From Eutreptiella sp. 'Long Island Sound 2002' (lineage: Eukaryota; Euglenozoa; Euglenophyceae; Eutreptiales; Eutreptiaceae): 64,000 nt of DNA. Position 1 is the first letter of the stretch, and every line of letters begins with the position of its first letter. The position numbers were made by a program, and so were the translations under genes. Positions 21,381 to 31,133 of this stretch are shown one piece after another. The notes under the pieces are model-generated. The model was not told the origin of the DNA. It did no database searches and worked only from the letters and a program-made list of their open reading frames with translations. Where the stretch lies: assembly GCA_964036045.1 (NCBI GenBank), contig OZ038388.1, positions 36,162,497 to 36,226,496 on the forward strand. The letters are read 5' to 3'.

Positions 21381-24300
21381 TGACGCGTTCCCGTCGGGGA
21401 GCTGGCCACGGGACGCTGCGGTGGACACGCACAAGTGAGCAGGCAGGCAAAGCACTACGCTCACAGGGGCATCATTGCGCTTGTGTCATGTGACAAAGCT
21501 TTTCAGGATCCTTGCCACTCTGAAACAAGGGAACAAATGTATGTACAGCAACACATCGGGATATGTACACATGGGGTTAAGACTGAACTGGGGTAAGGGC
21601 ATCACAGGACAATAGACACTCCGTCCTTACTCGTATCCCAATCCCAGGTCCGACCCTCTCAGTGGCTGGTGGGGGCGGGGGCTCAAACACAACCCATGCC
21701 CTGCTCAGTCCGGACCCTGAAACCCTGCCAATAGGGGAGGTGTCCCGCCCAGGCACAGGCGAGTTCCTGGGAACCAAGGCGCTCCAAGGCCAACCGACAG
21801 GGCTCCCCATACTCCCTCAACGGCAGGTTCCAATTCCTCTCTGAGCCAGAGATATGGCTCCGCCATTATCCCCTAGGAGTTGGTAGCTGAAAATGGGCTG
21901 TTTCAGCCCAAACTGATATTAGCTCAAAAATCCCCAAAATTGACCCCTCGTCCGGACCCGCCAGAGGTAGGGACGAGGCAACTGACCCTGGGCCCTTCGA
22001 GTACCAACTCCCTGGAGCCCTCACCCAACCTGGTTCCCTCTGAGGTCCCAGCATCAGGGCACCACGGGTTCATCCAGTGGGGTCATGGTGCCAAAATGGC
22101 CAAATTTGGCATCATTCTCACGCGTGGCTCGCCCGGCCAGGGCAAGGCCAATGGCTCACAGGATAGGAGGCACGACCTAGTACCTATTTCTGAGTGTACA
22201 ACTTCGAATTAGGTCCGGGCTCTCCGTGGGCATAGAGATATGGGGCCGCCAATGGACCACACGGGGGGGTGAAATTGGGGTCCCAAAAGGGGGTCATTTT
22301 GGCTGCTCGAAATGAGCCAAAATTCGGGGGTGCTCCCAATAGTATATCTCAACGCCGGCTTGGAGATCAGATCCGCCATTGCATACGCGATCCACCAGGA
22401 GTCCAACCAAGACTTCCATGTCTTTGGCTCACAAAGATCTCAATGCCACTTGGCGTGGTGACAATGCCAATTGGGTCCACAAATGCCAAAATGGCAAAAT
22501 CGTCCACACTCACTTTGGGCTAGCACCCTAACGAAGGTTGCTCCGCCTCGCCCACGTGGTGTGTGAACCATGGGGACCAATATCCATAACACCCATGTCA
22601 TATATGGTCCATTGGTCCATGAGTCCGGCGTGCACGAGGGTGCTGAACATGGTGCACGGCGGGCAGAAAATATGGAATATTGCTCAAAATGGCCGAAAAT
22701 GCGCAGACTCATGGGTGGGGCAAATGAGGCACATGCCCGACTTGGACCGAACTGTGCCATAGGATTGGTATCAAGTCATATGCGTCCAACATATCTTTTG
22801 GGCGTCACCCAACTCCTCCGGTTTTGGGAATGGCAGGGTCGCCAAGTGAGCCCATGATTTGGGATAGTCCCAAATCGCCAACATGGCGGCCACGGTATGC
22901 CAAGCCCAAGAGGAGTTATTCGCCGGGTCCAAGATATGTTGGGCACCGAAGTATGTACCCTCATAACATACTTGAGTCATGATGTCAATTGGGCGCAACG
23001 TTGAGATACAACGTCGCCACTTGACATCATGACGGGCAAAAAACAGCAATATTGGCACAAAGACACACAAAGGCGCACAAAGGCGCACAAATATATTATA
23101 ATATCTTCGGCTTGGATTGAGTAATCGACCAATCCTTCTAAACACAATGACTTGACACCAATGACCTCCGATTCCACATATGTGCTCCACTTGGGGCGCT
23201 TTGAAAGGTCACGAGCGCTACTTCCCAAGTGGGCACATGAAAATATGGAAAATTGCAAAACACACACCTTGCTCCCAACGCATCGCTTTGGGATCGCCAC
23301 ACAAGCTTCCCTCCACGAAGGTTAGGCTTGCAATTAATTGTGGGGAGTATAAGGAAGGGCCTCGTGCAATATGAGGTCCATTGGTGGGTGTATCGCTCTT
23401 AGCCAAACCCGCCAAATGGGAACGCAATACAACACATGGCACATACCACATACTGCCCAAAAAGGTAGCACCCCCCACGATATGTCATGCCCCTCCAAGG
23501 GCGTAACTTTGTGTCAATCGCTCATAGGAACTCAAGGAAAGTTCCAATGCAACACCAACACTCGCGCGCTACACTCGAAAGTTATCTTAACGCACGCAAT
23601 ATAATGGCCAAAGAGTTATAACGCAAATTCTACCCTCCTGGCCATGATCCATTACGCTAGCGCGCACGTGTGGAGACGCAAGGCGTATAAAGCTTCCTAA
23701 ATTACGTCAGGAGTATTGTGAATACATCCCATGCTTCCTTATTGTCATTCCTCGCAAGCAGCATGAGAAAGGACCCTCACAAGTGGCCTGACGAATCAAC
23801 TTTGTTTTGCCCATATCTCTAAGACAAATGGAGGGCAAGACAAAGGAAAGTTGATTCGTGCATAGGGAAGCACGTAGGTCCACTCGAAAGAGGTCAAATC
23901 AAGTGCGGGGATGTCGAAGTTGAAACTTCGATTTCGACATCCTGAAAATTTTGGATTAAGGTTGCGAGTGTACAATGTGAAAATTGCAGATGCATCAATG
24001 CAATTCCTGAAGACTTTAGAGTCTTCGTCACGGATTACGCTAAAATGTCTGTAAATAACAGTTAAACTGGCGGTTACGCTAAAGTCGCGAGCCAACCGCC
24101 AGCAGTCAAAACATTGATTATCAGAACGGAAGTGTGAAAATTTACGGAAACAATATGAAAAAAAAAACCCTGTTGATTCCTGATATTCTGATGTGTAAAT
24201 CTCAGCGGGCGACGCATCGGTTGCCGATGCGGCCGCTAAAAGCTGAAATGCCCAGATCTCTCACACAAACACGTCTTACCTACATCTGTTCTTAGGGCTA

Positions 24301-24526
24301 GGTTGCCGAATCGACGGCCGAAGGCGGTGCGGGGCAGATTGGCGTGTAGTAGTAAGATACCGGCAATTGGCAGTTTGCCGGTACATGGTAACATGCCCCA
24401 AGTGGCCGGAATGCCGTCACGGGGGCTTTAGGGACACGCTCCTGCCGGGCCCTCACCGGGCTTCACTGGGCGTCTTCCCCTCCGTACATACCCCACCATG
24501 GTCATGGGGTTCTGGGTACCGCTTCA
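21381..24526 (-). repeat. A2 5' LTR (3146 bp)
   Basis: It starts TGAAGCGG at 24526 and ends CA at 21381. Colinear with the A2 3' LTR and with the A3 LTRs in reverse orientation. It carries the same set of hairpins. The LTR open frame is shortened here (23796-24095). Confidence 0.9.
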
Positions 24527-24530
24527 CTCC
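24527..24530. repeat. Target-site duplication (right) of A2
   Basis: CTCC, matching 4455-4458. Confidence 0.8.
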
Positions 24531-24982
24531 CGCCACTTCTTGTCCCGCTTCCTGTCCCCGGCGGACCGCTTCTCCTTCCCAGGAGACGCGCTGCTGCTGC
24601 TGCCCTGCAGCGTGCGCTCGGTCCCCGGCTCCGGGAACTTCCTCTCGATCATGTCCCACATGGAGACGTTGATCGTTGCGCCCGACAGGTACTCGTTGGG
24701 GTTCTCGTCCTCCTCAATCCCGTTGGGCCGCAGCCCTTCGCCGGGCCTGTCTGGCCGGGTCCGACCCTCCAGCGCTTCGTGCGGAAGCGGTAGGCATACC
24801 CTTCCACCCGCAGCCAGTCTTTCACTGCCTGCAGGCGGTTGGCGCGCATATCCTCGCGTGCCGCCTTCGCACTGGGGATGGCTGTGGCGGTAGTGCTGGT
24901 CCCACAGCAACCCACGCAGTAGGCGCACCGCATGGGGGTGGGGCCGCGGCCACGTCTTGCCCGCCTCCTGCCAATTCACCAT
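24527..24982 (-). pseudogene. gag: Gag N-terminus of A4, cut by the A2 insertion
   Basis: It starts MVNWQEAGK at 24982, equivalent to the A2 gag start, and runs to the A2 boundary, ending in SAGDRKRDKKWRE. A deletion in the middle shifts the frame: the text resembling A2's RLRAVEDWLRAEGY continues in a second frame. The remainder of the gene is at 544-4458 on the far side of A2. The two pieces sum to 4367 nt excluding the duplicated CTCC, matching A2's intact-length gag exactly. Confidence 0.8.
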
Positions 24983-25218
24983 TGTTTTCCTCGATGGACT
25001 TGTCTTGGGGGTGGCTGTTTAGGCGGTTGCCATAGCTGGGAGTGCGTCCTTGCTGGTCGGCCGAAGGAACTCCCTGATGTCGGAGTTCCGGTCAGTACAA
25101 CTCCTTCACGGACTCGGCGCTGTTGCCGCGCCGCGCTGCGAAGCCCGTGTTGCTCGGTATTCGGGTGGCCCCGAGTGGCACGCGAGGGATGGGTAACCCC
25201 GCGGCGGTGAAACGCTTT
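24983..25218 (-). other. A4 leader between 5' LTR and gag
   Basis: 236 nt, similar to the A2 leader but about 100 nt shorter. It starts with the same AAAGCGTTTCACC and again has no obvious tRNA-complementary site. Confidence 0.6.
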
Positions 25219-27630
25219 TGACGCGTTCCCGTGGGGGGCCTGGCCACGGGACGCTGCGGTGGACACGCACAAGTGAGCAGGCAGGCAAAGCACTACGCTC
25301 ACAGGGGCATCCTTGCGCTTGTGTCATGCGACAAAGCGTTTCACGATCCTTGCCACTCTGAAACAAGGGAACAAAAGTATGTACAGCAACACATCAGGAT
25401 ATGTACACATGGGGTTAAGACTGGACTGGGGTAAGGGCATCACAGGACAATAGACACTCAGTCCCAACTCATATCCCAATCCCAGGTCCGACCCTCTCAG
25501 TGGCTGGGGGGGGCGGGGGCTCAAACACAACCCATGCCCCGCTCAGTCCGGACCATGAAACCCTGCCAATAGGGGAGGTATCCCGCCCAGCCACAGGCGA
25601 GTTCCTGGGAACTAAGGGGCTCCAAGGCCAACCCACAGTGGCTCCCTATGCTTCCTTAACGGCAGGCCCCAACTTTCCTTCTGAGCTGGAGATGAGGCCC
25701 CGCCATTATCCCCTAGGAGTTGGTAGCTGAAAATGGGCTGTTCAAGCCGAAACTGATATTAGCTCCGATAACTCCGAAATTGACCCCTCGTCTGGACCTG
25801 CCAGAGGTAGGGACGAGGCACCTGACCCTATGCCCTTCGAGTACCAACTCCCTGGAGCCCTCAGCCAACCTGGTTCCCTCTGAGATCCCGGATTTAGGGC
25901 ACCACGGGTTCATCAAGTGTGGTCATGATGCCAAAATCACCAAAATTGGCGTCATTCCCACGCGTGGCTCATCCGGCCAGGGCAAGGCCAATGGCTCACA
26001 GGATAGGAGGCACGACCAAGGACCTATATCTGAGTGTACAACGTGAAATGAGGTCCGGGCTTCATATGGGCATGGAGATATGGGGCCCCCAATGGACCAC
26101 ACGGGGGGTGAAATTGGGGTCCCAAAAGGGGGTCATTTTGGCTGCTCAAAATGAGCCAAAATCCGGGATACTCTCAATGGCATATCTCCAGGCCGGCTTG
26201 GAGATGGGATCTGCCATTCCATATGCGCTCCACCAGGAGTCCAACAGAGACTCCCATGCACTTGGCTCTCAAAGATCTCAATGCCACTCGGCGTGGTGAC
26301 AATCCTAATTGGGTCCACAATTGCCAAAATGGCAAAATCGTCCTCACTCACTTTGGGCTAGCACCCTAACGAAGGTTGCTCCGCTTCGCTCGGGTGGTGT
26401 GCGAACCATGGTGACCAATATCCATAACACCCATGTCATATATGGTCCATTGGTCCATGCGTCCGGCGTGCACGAGGGGGCTGAACATGGTGCACGGCGG
26501 GCAGAAAATGTGGAAAATTGCTCAAAATGGCCGAAAATGCGCAGACTCATGGGTGGGGCAAATGAGGCACATGCCCGACTTGGACCGGAGTGTGCCATAG
26601 GATTGGTATCAAGTCATACGTGTCCAACATATCTTTTGGGCGTCGCCCAAACCCCATCGGTTTTGGGAATGGCAGGGTCGCCAAGTGAGCCCATGATCTG
26701 GGATCGTCCCAAATCGCCAACATGGCGGCCACGGTATGCCAAGCCCAAGAGGAGTTATTCGCCGGGTCCAAGATATGTTGGGCACCGAAGTATGTACCCC
26801 CATAACATATTTGAGTCATGATGTCAATTGAGCGCAACGTTGAGATACACGGTCGCCACTTGACATCATGACGGGCAAAAAACAGCAAAATTGGCGAAAA
26901 AACACGCAAAAGTGCCTTGAAAATTACACAAATATATTATAATATCTTCGGCTTGGATGGAGTAATCGACCAATCCTTCTAAACAAAATGACTCGACACC
27001 AATGACCCTCCATTTAACGTATGTGCTCCACTTGGGGCGCTTTGGAAGGCCACGCGCGCTGCCTCCCAAGTGGGCACATGCAAATATGGAATATTGCAAA
27101 AAACACACCTTGCTCGCAACGCATTGCTTCGGGAGCGCTCCACAAGCGTCCCTTCACGAAGGTTAGGCTTGCGAGTGTTGGTGCAGAGTACAATGAAGGG
27201 CCTCGTGCGATATGGGGTCCATTGGCTGGTTAGTCTTGGAATGGTGCACCCGCCAAAAAAGGCACGTGATATGACACCAAATATGGCATACAACCCTACC
27301 CTCGCCTTCTACACCCAACCTAGTGGCCTAGAATCAAAGTGTGCCTATATTCTAGAGTAACTTTGGTCCCTTAGCACGCATGCAAGTGCTTTGGTCGAAA
27401 ATCGACCTCACTTCGGAAAGCCGAGTTTTAGCATGCACGCAAAATATATTGCCAATATATATATGAAGATCATATATGCACTTTCCGGGGAAGACAAGTG
27501 ATATGCCCCGGATGTAGAGGCAAGCAAAGAGGGAGAAAACGCCAACTCAACATACTTCTACACGTACTTGGACGCCAAGTACGTGAAAAAGCGCACTTCT
27601 TGGAGAACACTCAAAATGTATAACCCTTTT

Positions 27631-27665
27631 GTTAACCACGCAACTGAATTGCTCCACGGGTTAAC
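27631..27665. repeat. R3 direct repeat, copy 1, with self-complementary ends
   Basis: A 35-bp block starting GTTAACC and ending GGGTTAAC, nearly identical to 28538-28572. The ends are inverted repeats of each other. Confidence 0.7.
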
Positions 27666-27667
27666 AT

Positions 27668-27797
27668 CTTTTCATTTTTGGAACTGAATGACCTTGAACT
27701 TGTTTTCCTTGAAACTTGTCCAAGCTTTCCTTCAAATAACCCAAAAATACACCCCAAATGCAACCACAAAAGGCAACGGAAACATACTACGTGTTCG
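27668..27797. repeat. R1 direct repeat, copy 1 (130 bp)
   Basis: Matches 29575-29704 at a constant offset of 1907 with a few substitutions. Confidence 0.8.
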
Positions 27798-28212
27798 ACG
27801 AAATCACGAGAGTGATTTCGAAACGGTCCCTTTCATGTCCTAAGAAGATATGAACAAAAGGGGACATATAACAATGAAATATGACCAAAACAATGCATAA
27901 ATGCAACATGAACACGGGTCTCCCCCCAACGCGTGGTGCTGGCGCACCGACGCATTTGGAAGCCAATCAGCATATGCATGCAAAGCCCAACTGATGGGCT
28001 TTCATTTGGTGTGCTTACATTCAGGATCCGAGCAACCTGTGTTTTTATAAAAAATCACGAACATGACCTACTTAGGCCAAAAACACTAGCACGGATCGGC
28101 ACCGCGATAGTGCCGTAACATTCGCTTATGTCTAAAACTGATATAGAATTAATCTAAACAATAAAACTGATTAAAATATCTTAAAAATCGTCAGAAATCG
28201 ACAATTTCTGGA

Positions 28213-28434
28213 TCGGCGCGCGCTATCTCAGGACTGGCCCTCGCCGACCCAAACTCAGTTTTCTTGTACAGAAAATGGTAGAAACACCATGAATGTAAAA
28301 CTACAGAAATTCCTGATCCACTGATACCAACACTGTCCAAAACAGTGCTGGGATCGTGGTTTTCTGTGGGTGTACATATATCAGGATTTTGCACTGAAAA
28401 AAGTGAGAATATAGGTTGCACGAAAACCTTACAC
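28213..28434. repeat. R2 direct repeat, copy 1 (about 222 bp)
   Basis: Matches 29702-29921 with a 2-nt indel near its start. In the second location R1 and R2 are contiguous; here they are 415 bp apart. Confidence 0.8.
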
Positions 28435-28537
28435 TCCCCTCCCAAGTCCTGAGACACATCTCAGGCTGAAAATCACAAAGAAGGTGCAGTGCAACAACAA
28501 AATTGGGTGGGAAAAATGCGAAGCATTTGGATCGGGT

Positions 28538-28572
28538 GTTAACCACGCAACTGAATGGATCCACGGGTTAAC
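28538..28572. repeat. R3 direct repeat, copy 2
   Basis: Partner of 27631-27665. A CACTCCCCTCCCAAG block also follows it and recurs at 28432-28446. Confidence 0.7.
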
Positions 28573-29526
28573 ACTCCCCTCCCAAGCTCAGAAACACCCA
28601 CAGAAAATGGGTGCTTCTGTGGCTGAATCTATGAAGATAAGCCGAGGAGCAATAAAAAAACACAGATTTTTACTTTGATCCCGGACCTGGGATTTTAGGA
28701 GGCACCGCTGGGTTCCGGTACCCGCATGTAATGTACATGTCTACACACACACCACTCATGGCACTCACAAGTGCCTCACACATAGGGTCCTCTGACCCCC
28801 AGGCTCAATCACAGTAAAATTTCTGCAATCCTGGACAGAGATTAATCATGAAAAAATGACCTCTGCACAGAATTTAAAATAAGAAAAAGTGAACAAACAA
28901 AAACAAATGCACTTCTGAGATGTCCTGACCCTAAAGCCAAAGACAACACAAAGCAAATCAGAAAAATTCACAGTTTGTAAAATCATCAACTGATCATATA
29001 ATATAATACAGAAATAACCAATAGGACCATTCCTCATGGCCCATAGTTATTATGATTACAATTAAGGTCACCAATCTTCTTGGCCCATACCATGAATCTT
29101 TTTTTCTGAAATCTTCATATTTTTGACTTCCAACTTGACCACTTCGTAATCTGCAGGATGTGGGCAGCGCTGTCGTCCTTGCTGGAGGTTGAGAACTCCC
29201 CAATGATCATGATATAATCTTGAGAACCATCCAAAGGTCCATGGCACTTTGTCCATGGCACCAAAAGAGTAATCAAATGAAAACTATCAAGTTGCAAACA
29301 CGATTGGGATAATCACGCTGCAGCTTGTTCTTCAGCGCTACACACTCCCAGCGCGATGGTGAGAGTCTCCTTGGTCGTCAATGTCCTTGTAATAGGGCTC
29401 AAAATAGTCAAATGGTCCTCAAATGGTGTAGGCACCAAGGACCTTCTTGAACATGATTTTGGGGTTTACCAATTGCTCCATAGATCTCGTCGACGATGTT
29501 TGAGTCGTCGTGGTCATCATCTTCAA

Positions 29527-29556
29527 CGTCGTCGTCGTCGTCGTCGTCGTCGTCGT
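29527..29556. repeat. (CGT)10 microsatellite
   Basis: Ten perfect CGT units inside the divergent part of the A4 LTR. Confidence 0.9.
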
Positions 29557-29574
29557 TGAGGGCGTTTCGAAATT

Positions 29575-29704
29575 CTTTTCATTTTTGGAAATGAATGACC
29601 TTGAACTTGTTTTCCTTGAAACTTATCCAAGTTTTCCTTCAAATAACCCAAAAATACACCCCAAATGCAACCACAAAAGGCAAGGGAAACATACTACGTG
29701 TTCG
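29575..29704. repeat. R1 direct repeat, copy 2
   Basis: Partner of 27668-27797; directly followed by R2 copy 2. Confidence 0.8.
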
Positions 29705-29921
29705 GCGCGCGATCTCAGGACTGGCCGTCGCCGACCCAAACTCAGTTTTATTGTACAGAAAATGGTGAAAACACCATGAATGTAAAACTACAGAAATTCC
29801 TGATCCACTGATACCAACACTGTCCAAAACAGTGCTGGGATCGTGGTTTTCTGTGGGTGTACATATTTCAGGATTTTGCACTGAAAAAGGCGAGAATATA
29901 GGTTGCACGAAAACCTTACAC
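29702..29921. repeat. R2 direct repeat, copy 2
   Basis: Partner of 28213-28434. Confidence 0.8.
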
Positions 29922-30416
29922 CTTTGGGCCTATGCAGTTGGGATCCTTTGGCCTCATCCTATGACTATGGGGGGCAAAACCTCATACACAGTGCCTATGA
30001 AGCACGTTAGTTCGTCCTTGGGCGCTTGAACGCTCGTAACCCTTGTTATTTCACTTGGGGGTTCAAAGCGCCTTCAGCCGCCCAGATTTTCTGGGAAAAA
30101 TCTGGGACGCAATGCGTTCTATCAAGGCAAAAATTGCGGATCACCCGAAGAGCGTTTCAGTCTTGAATTCCAAAAAGATCGTTTTACAGAATCAACCTAA
30201 TGCAGTGCACGGAACGGGCGACGTCTGGCGGCGATTTCACGACAATTAGAAATCGCGGTAGAAATCGGGTATTTCACCAATTTCTAACCGCAAATCGACC
30301 AAGACAGTAAAATTATGGTAATTCCACATGGATCTAATGGTTAGAAATCGGATTCCAGATTTCGCGGGTTACAGAACAGGGATATCCCGCTGACAGACGG
30401 TGTCAACGGCTTCCGC

Positions 30417-30498
30417 ACGGGTGTGATGGTTCACAGGCCTCCGGGCCATGGGCCATAACGGGTGTGACGGCTCACAGGCCTCCGGGCCATGGGCCATA
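30417..30498. repeat. Two tandem 41-bp units at the A4 LTR start
   Basis: Units 30417-30457 and 30458-30498 differ at two positions; each contains CCGGGCCATGGGCCATA. They lie just inside the LTR terminus, where promoter or enhancer repeats often occur. Confidence 0.75.
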
Positions 30499-30517
30499 GG
30501 TTCTGGGTACCGCTTCA

Positions 30518-31133
30518 GCCCCGTTCCTCAATTGGCTCTCCTTCATGGGCTCCCTCATGGGCTTGCTGTGTTGCATCATGGAAGTTCCCCGACCAGCGCT
30601 TCCACCTAGCAAACACTCAAACTGGGGCATCACATCCAGGAGGTCAAATCATGTGGCACCCCAAAGGAGAAAAGTCGGGGAATGAGGGACCTATGGATTC
30701 ACCTTGGGGTGCCACGTGAATGGATTGCTTGGTCTCTTCACATGGTGGTACCCGACAGGGAGCCCGCATCGGCTTGAGAATGCGAGTGCAAGCTTACAAA
30801 AAATACCTGCTTTGTGGTGCCATCAACCAGCGACCCCCTGTGCGGGTGGCCCGGGAGTGCCCAAGGATGTAAGTCCCATTCCGCACCGCTACGGCCGTAC
30901 ACACCCACACCGGGGTTCGAACCACCGACGTCGCCGCCGGTAACCCATGGGGCTGACCGCTCGAGCGAATGTGTACGACGCTCCCCACATCGGCAGTTCA
31001 TCATAAATTCAGCAAAGTTTTGAAGAACAAGATGGAGTGTTTACCGTTCTTACTCCCTTGCATCCTTGCTTACCGAATTGCTCAGGCGGTGCCCCAAGCT
31101 GTGGATGTCGAAACGCCCCGACCGCCTTCGTAA
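30518..31133. other. 616-bp stretch between two head-to-head LTRs, possibly host DNA
   Basis: This lies between the outer LTR ends of A4 (minus) and A3 (plus). I see no credible gene and no match to the elements. A GGTTCGAACC motif at 30914-30923 resembles a tRNA B box, but no tRNA fold closes around it. Confidence 0.5.

Larger units (their letters stand above)
4459..24526 (-). mobile_element. Complete Ty3/gypsy LTR retrotransposon A2 (family A)
   Basis: This is a full-length element on the minus strand: 5' LTR 21381-24526 (3146 bp), leader, gag, pol with chromodomain, 3' UTR, polypurine tract, and 3' LTR 4459-10231. The 3' LTR is 3149 bp once the T-poor insertion and its target duplication are removed. 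The LTRs start TGAAGCGG and end GCGTCA. Four-base CTCC duplications flank the ends. It inserted into the gag of A4. Without the secondary insertion it is about 17.4 kb. The pol frame is open for 1644 codons, but gag has a nonsense codon and a 1-nt deletion, so this copy is not autonomous. Confidence 0.9.
24527..30517 (-). mobile_element. Family A copy A4, upstream segment
   Basis: The 5' portion of A4: LTR, leader and gag start. Its LTR begins TGAAGCGGTACCCAGAACC at 30517 and ends CA at 25219. A4 is older than A2, because A2 sits inside it. Confidence 0.8.
25219..30517 (-). repeat. A4 5' LTR, 5.3-kb variant with divergent U3
   Basis: Bases 25219 to about 27240 align with the last two thirds of other family A LTRs. 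From about 27240 to 30498 the sequence is unrelated to the other copies and more AT-rich; only the terminal TGAAGCGGTACCCAGAACC is shared again at 30499-30517. The divergent part contains duplicated blocks, a (CGT)10 tract and a 41-bp tandem repeat. It is either a distinct LTR subfamily with its own U3 or an LTR that acquired a large nested insertion; I cannot find clean insertion ends. Confidence 0.6.

Noticed and set aside
29527-29556. CRISPR-like or regulatory array at the CGT repeat
   Set aside because: A plain trinucleotide microsatellite without spacers.
30890-31000. Possible tRNA or tRNA-derived SINE around GGTTCGAACC
   Set aside because: The B-box-like motif is palindromic by itself; no T-arm, anticodon arm and acceptor stem close on either strand.
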